From the NCBI GenBank assembly GCA_016795285.1, contig JAEUIC010000001.1, positions 124,001 to 188,000 on the forward strand: a DNA stretch of 64,000 nt. Reading direction: 5' to 3'. Source of the stretch: Planctomycetota bacterium (GTDB lineage: Bacteria; Planctomycetota; B15-G4; SIAN01). The notes below the pieces were generated by a model that did not search any database, was not told where the DNA came from, and was given only the letters and a program-made list of their open reading frames with translations. A program made the translations under genes and the position numbers. This document shows, one piece after another, positions 41,272 through 51,300 of this stretch (positions are counted from its first letter, which is position 1; each line of letters begins with the position of its first letter).

Positions 41272-42822
41272 TCACGGCTTGAAGCGGCTGCTGCGGGCGC
41301 TCCAGTGGCCGATGCAGTTGAGGAAGCTGCCGGGGTCGAAGGCGGTGCCGTGGGTGAAGACGGTGCCGAGGCTCGCCGAGTGGTAGACGACGGCGGTGGC
41401 GCGATCGTCGGCCAGCGTCAGCGGCGAGGGGTTGTTGCTGAACTGCACCGCGCCGCTCGGGGCGATGCACTGCAGCGGCTGGCCGAACTGGCTCGGCGCG
41501 AACTGCACGCCGCCGACCGAGAAGACGTGCCCCGCCCACAGTCCGCTGCCGAGCCCGATGTCGTAGACCTCGTCGATCAGCGAGGTGGCGGGGCCGTACG
41601 CCTTCGGATTGGGCGAGCTGCCGACGCCGCGCCACAGCGTCGGCAAGGTGAGCGGCTGGCCGTAGCCGACCGCGTGGGTGAAGCTCCAGGTCGCGCCGTT
41701 GGTCTGGTCGTAGCCGCCGACGAAGACGTGGCAGGTGCTGCCGGTCACCACCGCTTCGACGTCGTTGCCGCGCGAGGGCGCCGTGCCGTGCGTGTAGAAG
41801 GGCGGCCGCAACGAGCCGTCCTGGTGCCACGCCAGGAGCTGCATCCGTTCGCCCGGCCCCGGGTTCAGCGTGCCGGTCGCGTAGACGCCTTGGCCGGTCG
41901 CCGCCATCGCCTTCATGTAGTCGTTGCCGACCACGCGGCTGTACTGCACGCCGAACGGCGACGCCAGCGCGCCCGTCGTCGCATCCCACTTCGACATCAC
42001 GAAGTCCTGGTCGAGCGGCACGCCCGCGAGGTCGTTGATGAGCGTCCCGCCGAGCCACAGCGCGTTGCCGACCAGCTCGATGAACGCCTGCGGATAGAAG
42101 TTGAACGCGAGGAACGCGCCCGGAGTCGCATGGGTCGGGCAGGCGTTCGGGGTGGTCGAGCCGAAGCTCGCGACGCCGCTCACGCCCCACGACGTGACCA
42201 GCGACAGCGTCTGCTTGTCGACGCGCGCCACGAAGAGCTCGACGTCGGTGCAGCCGCTGATGAAGAGGTCGGTCGGCGACGCCCAGATCACCCGGCAGCC
42301 CCACGTCCGGTTGCCGGAGAGGCCGAGCATCGTCGGCGTGAAGTGGACCGTCGTCGCGTTGACCGGCGAGCTCCACGGCGTGCCGCTGCCCGGCGTCCAG
42401 CGCGTCAGCACGAGGTTGTTGGGATTGGCCCAGTTGCCGGTGAAGAAGGTGCCGATCGTCCAGCACGCGGTCCCGGCCGGCTGCACCCACACGCCGTTGA
42501 AGAACGTCGTGTTGCTGTTCAACGGGTAGAGCCCCTTCCCGATGAACCCGCCGTTGGGCCCGCGGATCTGCAGCAACCCCTTCTGCGGCCCCGAGCCGGT
42601 CATGTCCTCGTAGCCGACCGAGAACGACCGCTCGAAGTTGTCGACCGTCAGCCCCTCCTTCGCCAGCTCGCCGTGCAGCAGGCAGACGAGCGTCGGGCTG
42701 TGGCCCCACAACAAGCTGCACGCGACCGGCGCCGCCGCCACCGCCGCCCACCCCGCCGGCAAGAGCAGCAGCACCAGCGCCACCGCCCACGCGACCTTCG
42801 ACCGCCGCATTCCCTTCGCCAT
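41272..42822 (-). CDS. Secreted hypothetical protein
   Basis: 516 aa from ATG 42822 (GAGGAG upstream). Signal peptide about 1-31 (KVAWAVALVLLLLPAGWAAV). The mature part is rich in Gly, Asn, Thr and Trp and in short strands (GKGLYPLNSNTTFFNGVWVQ, LYPLN, WASPTDLFISGCTDVELF, VFVGGYDQTNGATWSF), with several spaced Cys residues that could pair. It reads like a beta-propeller or jelly-roll surface protein. I recognise no family. It lies upstream of nothing on its strand for 250 bp (stop at 41272). Confidence 0.6.
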   Translation of the reverse strand: MAKGMRRSKVAWAVALVLLLLPAGWAAVAAAPVACSLLWGHSPTLVCLLHGELAKEGLTVDNFERSFSVGYEDMTGSGPQKGLLQIRGPNGGFIGKGLYPLNSNTTFFNGVWVQPAGTACWTIGTFFTGNWANPNNLVLTRWTPGSGTPWSSPVNATTVHFTPTMLGLSGNRTWGCRVIWASPTDLFISGCTDVELFVARVDKQTLSLVTSWGVSGVASFGSTTPNACPTHATPGAFLAFNFYPQAFIELVGNALWLGGTLINDLAGVPLDQDFVMSKWDATTGALASPFGVQYSRVVGNDYMKAMAATGQGVYATGTLNPGPGERMQLLAWHQDGSLRPPFYTHGTAPSRGNDVEAVVTGSTCHVFVGGYDQTNGATWSFTHAVGYGQPLTLPTLWRGVGSSPNPKAYGPATSLIDEVYDIGLGSGLWAGHVFSVGGVQFAPSQFGQPLQCIAPSGAVQFSNNPSPLTLADDRATAVVYHSASLGTVFTHGTAFDPGSFLNCIGHWSARSSRFKP

Positions 42823-42981
42823 CGCCCGCTCCTCGCTGCGCACTCGTGCCGGGCGGCACCGCGAGCGCGGCACCGGGTCGACGCCGAATCTCGAGCGTCG
42901 CCACGGAGCAGAATGGTGAACGAGCCGCGAAGGTGCCGCGCCCGGGCGGCGCGGGGCCGCTCTCGGTCGCCGGCGCCCCGC

Positions 42982-44499
42982 TCAGCGCCCGCCGTCGCGC
43001 CCAGTGATCACGAGGTGGCGCTTCGGGATCGCGAGGAGGAACGCGGTCACGGCGCTCGCCGCCTCGCGCGCCTCGCCGTCGTAGCCGGCGTTGTCGCGAT
43101 TGGGCTGGTAGTAGAAGCTGCCGTCGCTGCACTGCGACAGGGTGAACCACCAGCGGTTCGCGTCCATCAAGCGGCGCCAGCTCGCCGGCTGCAGGTTCGC
43201 CGCCAGCGCCGCGTAGCCCATCCCCATCAGCGGCGAGCCGTGCGTGTCGGGGAAGCTCTCCGGATGGGCGCCGATCACCGCCGCGTGGCGCAGCGCCTGC
43301 GCGCGCTGCTTCGCGACGTCGAACGGGGCGAGCGCGCACGCGATGCCGGCCGCCCCGGTCCGCCCCATGTCGGCCCAGTCGTCGTCGCCCGCCACCGAGT
43401 CGGCGTACCAGAGGTAGCCGTTCTTGCCGGTGCCGCGCGCCAGGAAGTCGAGCGCCGCCGCGTGCCGCTCGCGATCGACGGCGACGCCGCACTTCGCCAT
43501 CAGCGCGAAGGCGAGCGCCCCCTGGCCGGTGAGCATCGCGATCGGCCCGTACCCCTCGAATCCCGGGTTGTGGCCCCACCCGCCGTGCTGCTGCTTCGCA
43601 TCGGTCGGCCAGCTGTCAGGATGGCTCACCTTCGCCTGCGGGTTGCGCTGATCGAGCGACACGTACTGCGACGAGAGCAGGAAGTCGCGCACCTCCTCGA
43701 GCTCGGGCACCACCCACTTCGCGCCGGTGGCCAGGTGGTACTCGCCCATCACGATCGCGGCCGCCATGTAGCGCCAGTTGATGAGGCCGTCGCGGTCGCT
43801 CGCCTTCGTCGTCTCCGCGTGGAAGCGGACGTTGCGCTCGACGGCGGCGCGCTGCTCGGGCGCCGTGCCGGCCATCAACGCCAGCGGCGCGAAGGTGTCG
43901 CGGATCGGATCGCCGAACGAGCCGTCCTCCCGCTGCCAGCCGACCAGCCGTTCCAGCAGGCGCGCCAGCAGCTTCTCGCTCTTCGCGCATTCGGCCGGGA
44001 ACTTGGGCCCGAACGCGCCGAACTGCTTGCCGATGGCGAGCGTCACCGCGACCGGCTTGCCGTCGCGCAGCAGCTGCAGCGCGAGCTTCCCGTCACCCGC
44101 CTCGCCTTGGCACTCCTCCAGCGCGTTCGCGAAGTCGAGCAGCGGCCCCGTCGGCCCGAACACCTCCATGCCGTAGCCGTTGCGATGAGGGGTCGCGAAC
44201 GGGCGCCCCCCCGCGCCAACGATCGCATCGCCGACCCGCACGCGGCCGTTCGCCGGCGCATCGGCGAAGACGTGGCGCACCAGCAGCTGGGTCGGCGCGC
44301 TCTCGACCAGCTCGACGCGCAGCCCGCTCAACCCGAGGTGGTAGTACCAGCCGGGCACTTCCGCGTCGGGCCCCGAGTCGGCGCGCTGCCGCCACGGCTG
44401 CCCGTCCGCGTGGTAGTGGACCTGCGCGACGGCGGGGCCCGCCAGCAGCGCCGACGCCGCGACGAGGCGACCGAGCGAGATGAGGGGCGAACGGCGCAT
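42982..44499 (-). CDS. Secreted PDZ plus alpha/alpha-toroid protein (DUF6288-like)
   Basis: 505 aa. Signal peptide 1-25 (ending GPAVAQ). A PDZ-like domain follows (about 45-150: LRVELVESAPTQLLVRHVFA and GRVRVGDAIVGAGGRPF). The rest (about 170-500) is a toroid of helical hairpins with QREDGSFGDPIRDT, HPDSWPTDAKQQHGGWG, HNPGFEGYGPIAMLTGQGAL and CSDGSFYYQPNRDN turns. This composition matches proteins annotated as DUF6288 in PVC bacteria. Protein or glycan binding is likely; no enzyme signature is visible. ATG 44499 has GGAG upstream. Confidence 0.78.
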   Translation of the reverse strand: MRRSPLISLGRLVAASALLAGPAVAQVHYHADGQPWRQRADSGPDAEVPGWYYHLGLSGLRVELVESAPTQLLVRHVFADAPANGRVRVGDAIVGAGGRPFATPHRNGYGMEVFGPTGPLLDFANALEECQGEAGDGKLALQLLRDGKPVAVTLAIGKQFGAFGPKFPAECAKSEKLLARLLERLVGWQREDGSFGDPIRDTFAPLALMAGTAPEQRAAVERNVRFHAETTKASDRDGLINWRYMAAAIVMGEYHLATGAKWVVPELEEVRDFLLSSQYVSLDQRNPQAKVSHPDSWPTDAKQQHGGWGHNPGFEGYGPIAMLTGQGALAFALMAKCGVAVDRERHAAALDFLARGTGKNGYLWYADSVAGDDDWADMGRTGAAGIACALAPFDVAKQRAQALRHAAVIGAHPESFPDTHGSPLMGMGYAALAANLQPASWRRLMDANRWWFTLSQCSDGSFYYQPNRDNAGYDGEAREAASAVTAFLLAIPKRHLVITGRDGGR

Positions 44500-44575
44500 G
44501 GCAGCTCCAGCGGGGGCGAGGCGATCACGCTTCAGTCGCGCAGCCTACGCCCTCCGCCGCCCCACCCGCCACGCG

Positions 44576-47500
44576 TCACGCCTCCGCCGCTCGCTCCGCC
44601 GCACCCTCCACCGGCTCGACCACCGGTGCCGGCGCGATGGCGGCCGTCGCCTCCGCCGCCCGCTCCTCGCCCGCGAGCCGCCCGTGCAGCAGGTCGGCAG
44701 GTGACCAGGTGCCGGCGCGCGAGCTCTGCACGACGGTGCCGTAGAGCGGTCGCCAGCCGGGCGCGAAGAGCCGCTCACCGATCAGTTCGCCGAGCTTGCG
44801 GTAGCTCTCCCATTGCGACTCGTCGAAGAACTGGTCGGCGGTCGTCTCGTGCGGGAAGTCGGGATGCGCGGCGTGGTAGTGGGCCAGGTCGACCGTCTCG
44901 TCGCCGAGCAGCGTCGTCTTCACGTAGATCAGTTGCCCGACCGAGCCGTCGGGGTAGCGCACGATCGCCAACGCGGCATGCGCCAGCGAATGGCCGTCGG
45001 CACGCGCCTCGTCCAGCGTCGCATCCTTGCGCCCCGCCTCCTCGTCGCCCGGCTCGCCGACCCCCTCCCAACGGCCGCGCCGCAGGTGGTCGAGGCTGCC
45101 GAAGAAGCGGCGCTGCTCGGGCGCGACGAGACCGTCGAGCTCCGCCTCGCCGCAGAAGCGGATCTCGGTGTCGAAGTCGACGCGCGCCAGCCGGACGAGC
45201 TGCCCGATCCCCTCGAAGGTCGTGTCGGGATCGCACTCGCCGTCGACCACCACGATGTGGCGGACGCGGCGGCGGATCAGCTCGTAGCCGCCCATGTTCT
45301 CGAAGTGGCCGCCGTCGCTCAGGTACCAGTGGCGGCGGTTGATGCCGTGGAAGCGCGCCAGCAGTTCGCGCGTGAGGTAGGTCTGCACCATGAAGTGGCG
45401 GTCGAGCCAGGAGAGCAGCTTCGAGCCGCCGCGCTCCGTCGCCGGGATGTTGGTGTCGTACCACCAGCCGAGCCGGACGTTGGAGAGGCCGCACAGGAGG
45501 CTCATGCCGAGCGTGGTGCGCGAGCCCAGCCCGGTCGAGAAGGCGGCACCCGAGATCGACACCCAGTTGCCGATCGTGAGCCACTCGGGCAGGAAGCCGT
45601 CGGCGAAGACGACGAACGGCCGCTGCGCCGCGACCTTCGTGGCGTCGTGCCCCGCTGCCTCGTCCGCCTCGCTCGGCCGCGGGTGGCGCGGGGCCAGCGA
45701 GCGATCGACCGGCGGCGTGCCCGGCTCCCCGACGTCGTCATGCGTCGACCAGTCGGTCAGGTAGTGGTGCTTCTTGCCGGCGCTCAAGCCCGCCGGCCCC
45801 AGCACCAGCGGCAGCCCCTGCCGATCGAGCGACTGCACGCCCGACGAGTCGTCGACCGTCTCGTTCACCGTGGTGTTGATGTAGTGGAGCGGCGCGCCGC
45901 GATCGTGGCGCCAGTACTCGGCGACGGTCGCGTCGTCGCTGTCGATCGCATCGCTCATCAGCACGCGCTTGTAGATGCGCGCCGGGTTCGAGGCGCCGAG
46001 GTAGGCGCGCGTGAGGCGAGCGGCGTAGATCGAGTTCTGGCCCGACAGGTTCACCAGCCGATGCTGCCGGCCGAGCAGCCAACCGAGCAGCACCCCCAGC
46101 ACCGTGACGCCGAGGATGCCGGCGAACGCCGCTGTCATCAGGCGATCGAGGTGGAACTCCGCCGCCGGCCGCAGCACGCGCACGGCATCGACGACGGTCC
46201 GCGCCGCGCCGGCCGCCAGCGCGCGCGCGATCACGTCGGCGCTCACCAGCAGCACCAGCGCCCACGCCAGCGCCGCCGTCCACGCCAGCGCCGTCGACCA
46301 CCACGCGGGCCGTGCGCCGCCGAGGCCGCCGCCCAGCACGACGACCAGCCGCTTGCCGAAGCCGGCCAGCACCGTGCCGCCGGCCAGCAGCGCGCCGATC
46401 TGCTTCAGCCCCGAGACGACCCCTTCGCGCTGCAGCCACGCGCCGAGCAGGTCGACGCCGCAGAGCAGCAGCAGCGTCGCCGCGACGATCAGCGCCGTGG
46501 TGAGCCGTCGCGTCAGCAGCGCGCGGCAGCGGTAGACCGCCGTCTGCTTCACGTCGGGACGGCTCTCGACGCTGCGGCGCACGAGCCACGCCGCCACCAG
46601 CGCCAGCAGCCCCGACGCGCCCGGCGCCGCGCGCAGCAGCAGCGATTGCAGGTCGGGCTCCTGCGGCCGCAGCAGGCCGAGCGGCACGAGGACCGCGGAG
46701 CAGAGCAGCAGGAAGAGCGGGATCGAGCCGTCGATGCGGACCAGCGTGCGGCCGACGGCGTTGGTCGGGCGCCGCGAAGCGATCACCCAGTAGCCGAAGA
46801 GGCACGGCATCACGCCCAGCACCAGCACGCCGCAGAGCAGCCAGAGCAGCACCGGCGAGTCGTTGAAGGCGAAGCGCAGCACGTTCGCCGCGTCGTCGGC
46901 GGTCGACAGGCGCGGGCCGATGAAGCCGTCGTCGAGCGGGCCGAAGATCGGCGGCAGGAAGTGCTCCATCGACGGCTGATGGAGGAGCGCCATGGTCGCG
47001 TCGGCCAGCCGCGGGAAGAGCAGCAGCGCGGTCAGCGTCGCCAGCACGATCCCCTGCAGCAGCAGGAAGTTGCGCAGCAGCGTGGCGCCGAACAGGATCA
47101 GGTCGGCGTTGCCCTTCGGCGCGAGGTAGTGGCCATTGTCGCGCAGTTGGCCGATCGCGCCGGCCTTGCGGATGGTGGTGATGCGCGAGCGCGAATCGGG
47201 GGCCGCGTCCTTGCGCTCGTAGCGGAACTCGCCGCACTCGGCGGCCAGCGCCTGCTCGACGCGATCGACCGGACGTTCGGTCGCGCTCTCGCTCGGCGGC
47301 ACCACGTAGTCGCGGCCGAAGAGGCGGCCGAGGAAGGCGCCGAAGTAGCCGCCGCCCGACACCGTCGAGAGGTCGTCGATGCGGCGCACCAGCTTCAGGC
47401 GCGCCAGCGACTGGAAGAAGCCGAGCGCGAAGGTGGCGCTGCGGATGCCGCCGCCCGACACCGCGACGCCGATGCGCGGCACCTCGGCCAGCGGCGGCAG

Positions 47501-47611
47501 GCCGGCAGCAGCGCGCCGCACGTCGATGCGCCGCTCCTCTTCGCTCCGCATCGATTGCGGGTAGAGGCAATCGGCCCCGCACGCCACCTTCTCGAGCTTC
47601 CGTCCACCCAT
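44576..47611 (-). CDS. Patatin-like phospholipase interrupted by a membrane domain
   Basis: About 1011 aa from ATG 47611 (alternatives at 47635 and GTG 47644). The N-terminal part has the oxyanion motif IGVAVSGGGIRSATFALGFF (about 48-67) and the nucleophile in DDLSTVSGGGYFGAFL (Ser about 85). Roughly eight membrane segments follow between residues 150 and 500 (for example LRNFLLLQGIVLATLTALLL, LLALVAAWLVR, ALIVAATLLLLCGVDLLG, VTVLGVLLGWLLG). The fold then resumes and gives the catalytic Asp in YLSDGGHFENMGGYELIRR (about 765). Active patatins hydrolyse acyl lipids; the inserted membrane block suggests an integral enzyme working on membrane lipids. It is the next gene after the CxxCH protein on the same strand (a 44-bp gap to the earliest start). 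Confidence 0.85.
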   Translation of the reverse strand: MGGRKLEKVACGADCLYPQSMRSEEERRIDVRRAAAGLPPLAEVPRIGVAVSGGGIRSATFALGFFQSLARLKLVRRIDDLSTVSGGGYFGAFLGRLFGRDYVVPPSESATERPVDRVEQALAAECGEFRYERKDAAPDSRSRITTIRKAGAIGQLRDNGHYLAPKGNADLILFGATLLRNFLLLQGIVLATLTALLLFPRLADATMALLHQPSMEHFLPPIFGPLDDGFIGPRLSTADDAANVLRFAFNDSPVLLWLLCGVLVLGVMPCLFGYWVIASRRPTNAVGRTLVRIDGSIPLFLLLCSAVLVPLGLLRPQEPDLQSLLLRAAPGASGLLALVAAWLVRRSVESRPDVKQTAVYRCRALLTRRLTTALIVAATLLLLCGVDLLGAWLQREGVVSGLKQIGALLAGGTVLAGFGKRLVVVLGGGLGGARPAWWSTALAWTAALAWALVLLVSADVIARALAAGAARTVVDAVRVLRPAAEFHLDRLMTAAFAGILGVTVLGVLLGWLLGRQHRLVNLSGQNSIYAARLTRAYLGASNPARIYKRVLMSDAIDSDDATVAEYWRHDRGAPLHYINTTVNETVDDSSGVQSLDRQGLPLVLGPAGLSAGKKHHYLTDWSTHDDVGEPGTPPVDRSLAPRHPRPSEADEAAGHDATKVAAQRPFVVFADGFLPEWLTIGNWVSISGAAFSTGLGSRTTLGMSLLCGLSNVRLGWWYDTNIPATERGGSKLLSWLDRHFMVQTYLTRELLARFHGINRRHWYLSDGGHFENMGGYELIRRRVRHIVVVDGECDPDTTFEGIGQLVRLARVDFDTEIRFCGEAELDGLVAPEQRRFFGSLDHLRRGRWEGVGEPGDEEAGRKDATLDEARADGHSLAHAALAIVRYPDGSVGQLIYVKTTLLGDETVDLAHYHAAHPDFPHETTADQFFDESQWESYRKLGELIGERLFAPGWRPLYGTVVQSSRAGTWSPADLLHGRLAGEERAAEATAAIAPAPVVEPVEGAAERAAEA

Positions 47612-47687
47612 CGCTCGGCCCCCCGCTTCCCGCATCGCCGTCACGCAGAGCGCGCAGCGGCCTCCCCCGTCACGCCGGCCCGCTCGC

Positions 47688-50600
47688 TCAACCGCGCGCG
47701 TTCGCCAACAGCTCCACCAGGTCGGCGAGCTCCTGCGGCGCGAGGCCGGTCGCGACGTTGTCGGGCATCAAGCTCTTGGTCGAGCGGCGCTTCTTCGCCA
47801 CCTCGGCGGCGCGCAGCGTGCGGCGCGCGCCGCTCGCCTCCTTCAAGAGCAGCGGATCGCCGTCGCTCAGCAGGAAGCCGGAGAGCAGCTCGCCGCTCGT
47901 GGTCTGCACGATCCACGGCTCGAAGCCGAAGGCGATCGCCGCGCTCGGTTGCAGCAGCGCATCGAGCAGCGCCGCGCGGTCGTACTTGGTGCCGATCGCC
48001 GTGAGCGCCGGCCCGACGTCGCCACCCGCGGCCGCGTCGCCGCCACCCGCCGCGCTGGCGAGGCGGTGGCACTTCGCGCAGCCGGCTCGATCGCTCGTGA
48101 AGAGGGCGCGACCGCGCGCGGCGTCGCCCTTCAGCGCCAGCAGCGCGGCGACGCTCGGCAGCGCGACGCCGTCGTCGTTCCACCGCGGGAACGACTCGCT
48201 GGCGAGCGCGCGCACGGACAGCTCCGGGTGGCGCAGCAGGCCGGGCGCCGCCGCCTGCCGCAGCTCGTCGTCGAGGTCGCCGCGCGCGGCCAGCTCGATC
48301 AGCAGCAGGCCGGCGGCGGGTTCGAGCGAGAGAGCGCGCGCCAGCTCGAGGCGCTGCTCGCGCGGCGTCGCGCGATCGGCGAGGAGGGCGGCGCGAGCGG
48401 CCAGCGCGGATCGCTCGGCGGCGCGGGCGGGATCGAGCGCGCCGCTGCTCGGCGTGCCGGCGGGTCGCGAGGCGTGGACGGAGAACTCGAGCGAGGTGCG
48501 CGCGCCGGGTTGCTGCAGGCCGCCGTCGTCGGGGCCGGCGCTGGCGGTGAAGCGGACGAAGCGACCGGGCGGCAGCAGGAACGCGAGTTCGGAAGGGGCG
48601 TGGACGCCGAAGCCGACGGGGTGCATTTGCCCCGCCACCTGGAGGGAGGTGCCGCCGGCGCTGCGGTCGACGCCGAGCGAGCCCCAGCCGACGGTGGCGA
48701 GCAGCGGAGTCAGCTCGCGGAGCGAGAGCGTCTCGCAGGTTCCGTCGGCGCGCGGCGCGCCGTGCAGCGTCGGCTCGAGCCAGTCGGCCCAGTCGTGCGA
48801 GTGGCCGTCGCCGCCGTCGCTCACCACCAGCCAGAGCAATTCGGCGCCGTCGATCGAGAGGTCGATCGAGACGCTCTTCGCGGGGAGCTTCTCGCCCGTC
48901 GCGAGCGTCACGGTCGTGGTCGCCGGCGCGCCGGCGGTCGCGGCGGGCTCGACGACGAAGCGGCCGCTCCGCCAGAGCGCCTCGCCGCGCTCCAACACCA
49001 GGCCGCCGCGCTGCTGCAGCCACGCCGCCGCTTGTGGGCGCAACGCATCGCCGCCGCTCTGCAGCGCGTCGCCGCGCAACAGCTCGAAGAGCACTTCGCT
49101 GGCGCGTGCATCGGGGACGAAGGCGAGCGCGTCGAGCGAGCGGCGGCGCGCCGCGAGGTCGAGCTCGCTGGCGAAGACGCGCGCGCGGAAGGCGTCGAGC
49201 GCCGCCGCCGGATGGAGCCGCCACGCGATCGCCTCGAAGCGGGCGCTCCACTGGGTCGGCGTGTCACCGAGCGCCCCCATCAACAACGGCCACAGCTCCG
49301 CCTCGTGCCCCTCGGCGAAGAGGCCGAACGCCTCGACCTCGAAGCGATCGGTCGGATCGAGGCGGCTCGCCAACGGGATCAGGAGCTGCACCTTCGCCGA
49401 GAGCGGTGCCGTCCGCAGCCGCACCGCCAGTTCGCGGCGCAACGCTGGCCCCGCCACTTGCGCCACCTCGCCGAGCAGCGGCACGATCGCCGCATCGCCG
49501 CTGGCCAGACGCGGCGCGATCGCGGTCGGCCAGAGCGCGCGCAACGCCACCAGCGTCAGCGCCTCGTTCCCCGACGGCGCGACGAAGCGCCACGCGAGCC
49601 GCTCGCCCGACGCGCCCGCGTTGGCCAGCAGCCAGAGCCGCCGCGCGGCGGCCGGCGTCGCCCCGCGCCGCTCGACGTCGCGCGCCAGCTCCTGCAGCGC
49701 CTCGTCCTGCCCCGCCAGCAGCTCGCGCAGCGCGTCGAACGCCGCCGCGCGCACGTGGAGCACCGGCGAATCGAGCGCCGCTATGGCGCCGGCGCGCGTC
49801 GCGAGGTCGGGCCGCGTGACGAGGCGCCGCGCCCCTTCCGGCGCGATGCGGACGATCCGCCCGCCGCCCTGCCGATCGCCCATGCCGTGGCCGCCGACGC
49901 CCGGATCGAACCAGTCGGCGACCAGCAGCCCGCCGTCGACGTCGACGCAAACGTCGCTCGGCCGGAACCAGCTCGCCTGCTTGGTGCCGGCGCGGCTCTG
50001 CAGGAACGGCTTCGGCTCGAGCGCGAAGCCGGCGCCGCGCGCGATCGGTTGCGCCACGAAGACGAGGCTGCGACCCGCATCGCACGAGAAGAGCGCGCCG
50101 TCGAATTCGGACCCGAGCGCGCCGCCAAGTGACCCTGCGGGCGCACTCGCCTCGTAGCGCAAGATCCCGGTCGGCCCGCCCGCGCCCGTCGCGGCGCTGA
50201 ACGGCGCGACGCCCGGATCGTCCTGATGCCAGTGGGCGGTCAGCGTCGACTGGCCGGGCCGCCGATCGGCTTGCCAACTGCGCTTGCCGTCGGCGCTCGC
50301 ATAGCCCTGGTTCGAGCCGGGCAACACCCAGGTAAGGCGGCAGCCTTGGTTGCCGTCGTCGTCGTTGTCGTTTTGCCACACCTCGCCGAAGGCATCGACA
50401 GCGAGCTCGTAGCTGTTGCGGAAATTGTGGGCCAGCAACTCGAGGCCGCGCCCGTCGCGCCCGATCTTGAGGCTCACGCCGCCGATCCACTGCCGCCCGT
50501 CGCTGCCCGGCCCGCCCGCATCGCCGCTGGTGAAGGAGCTGGCGCGCAGTTCGAAGCCGGCGGCGTCGCGCACGCGATGCGGCCCTTCGTTGCCGGCGTT

Positions 50601-51221
50601 GAACCAGAGCGCGCCGTCGGGCCCTTGCACCAGCGCGTGGACGCCGTGGTCGTGGTCCTTGCCGCCGAAGCCGGTGAGGAAGGTCTCGCGCCGATCGTGC
50701 CGATCGTCGCCATCGACATCGACGTACTTGAAGACGTTCGGCGAGCAGCTGACGTAGACCTCGCGCGGTCCGCCCGGCCGACCCAACACCGCGATGCCCA
50801 GAGGCGCGACCAGCTCGGGATCCTCGACGAAGAGCTTGCTCGCGTCGGCGACGCCGTCGCCATCGGTGTCGATCAGGATGGTGACGCGATCGCCGTTGGG
50901 GCGCCGCAGCGCGTTCTGATCGCGCGCCGGGATGCCACGGTAGTTGACCGCCTCGGTCACCCACACCCGGCCGTCGCAGTCGACGTCGAGGCTGGTCGGA
51001 TTGTGGAGTTGCGGCGCCGTCGCGAAGGTCGTCACCGCGAGGGGCGGGGCACCGGGCGCCGGCTCCGGCAACAAGAAGGGCGACTCGTCGGGCGCCGCGG
51101 CGACACCTGCTGCCGCGAACGCCGCTGGCACAATCGCGATCGCGAGGAGCGCGGCGCCGCGAAGGCGCGTCACGTGGCTCACCGTCGCCGCTACGAACCC
51201 GCTGCCGCGAATCGACCTCAT
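47688..51221 (-). CDS. PVC-type CxxCH (membrane-bound dehydrogenase-like) protein
   Basis: 1177 aa from ATG 51221 (GGGGGAGA upstream). Signal peptide within 1-43. An N-terminal six-bladed sorbosone-dehydrogenase-like propeller (LHNPTSLDVDCDGRVWVTEA, TILIDTDGDGVADASKLFVE, HDHGVHALVQGPDGALWFN) is followed by HEAT-like helices. An NPCBM-like carbohydrate-binding module is near 880-1000 (GWGSLGVDRSAGGTS, GFGVHAPSELAFLLPPG). A terminal class I cytochrome c domain has CAKCHRL (about 1048-1054) and SLMPDNVATGL with the distal Met. This is the standard large secreted protein of planctomycetes; electron acceptor and substrate are unknown. Confidence 0.92.
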   Translation of the reverse strand: MRSIRGSGFVAATVSHVTRLRGAALLAIAIVPAAFAAAGVAAAPDESPFLLPEPAPGAPPLAVTTFATAPQLHNPTSLDVDCDGRVWVTEAVNYRGIPARDQNALRRPNGDRVTILIDTDGDGVADASKLFVEDPELVAPLGIAVLGRPGGPREVYVSCSPNVFKYVDVDGDDRHDRRETFLTGFGGKDHDHGVHALVQGPDGALWFNAGNEGPHRVRDAAGFELRASSFTSGDAGGPGSDGRQWIGGVSLKIGRDGRGLELLAHNFRNSYELAVDAFGEVWQNDNDDDGNQGCRLTWVLPGSNQGYASADGKRSWQADRRPGQSTLTAHWHQDDPGVAPFSAATGAGGPTGILRYEASAPAGSLGGALGSEFDGALFSCDAGRSLVFVAQPIARGAGFALEPKPFLQSRAGTKQASWFRPSDVCVDVDGGLLVADWFDPGVGGHGMGDRQGGGRIVRIAPEGARRLVTRPDLATRAGAIAALDSPVLHVRAAAFDALRELLAGQDEALQELARDVERRGATPAAARRLWLLANAGASGERLAWRFVAPSGNEALTLVALRALWPTAIAPRLASGDAAIVPLLGEVAQVAGPALRRELAVRLRTAPLSAKVQLLIPLASRLDPTDRFEVEAFGLFAEGHEAELWPLLMGALGDTPTQWSARFEAIAWRLHPAAALDAFRARVFASELDLAARRRSLDALAFVPDARASEVLFELLRGDALQSGGDALRPQAAAWLQQRGGLVLERGEALWRSGRFVVEPAATAGAPATTTVTLATGEKLPAKSVSIDLSIDGAELLWLVVSDGGDGHSHDWADWLEPTLHGAPRADGTCETLSLRELTPLLATVGWGSLGVDRSAGGTSLQVAGQMHPVGFGVHAPSELAFLLPPGRFVRFTASAGPDDGGLQQPGARTSLEFSVHASRPAGTPSSGALDPARAAERSALAARAALLADRATPREQRLELARALSLEPAAGLLLIELAARGDLDDELRQAAAPGLLRHPELSVRALASESFPRWNDDGVALPSVAALLALKGDAARGRALFTSDRAGCAKCHRLASAAGGGDAAAGGDVGPALTAIGTKYDRAALLDALLQPSAAIAFGFEPWIVQTTSGELLSGFLLSDGDPLLLKEASGARRTLRAAEVAKKRRSTKSLMPDNVATGLAPQELADLVELLANARG

Positions 51222-51300
51222 CGCTGTCTCCCCCCGGAGGCGCGCGAGCCTACCGAGCGGCGCTACGCTCCCCGCCGTCCGTCTGCCCGCGGAGAACGTG

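Noticed and set aside
44813..48004. 1063-codon open frame on the plus strand
   Set aside because: Antisense shadow of the patatin gene.
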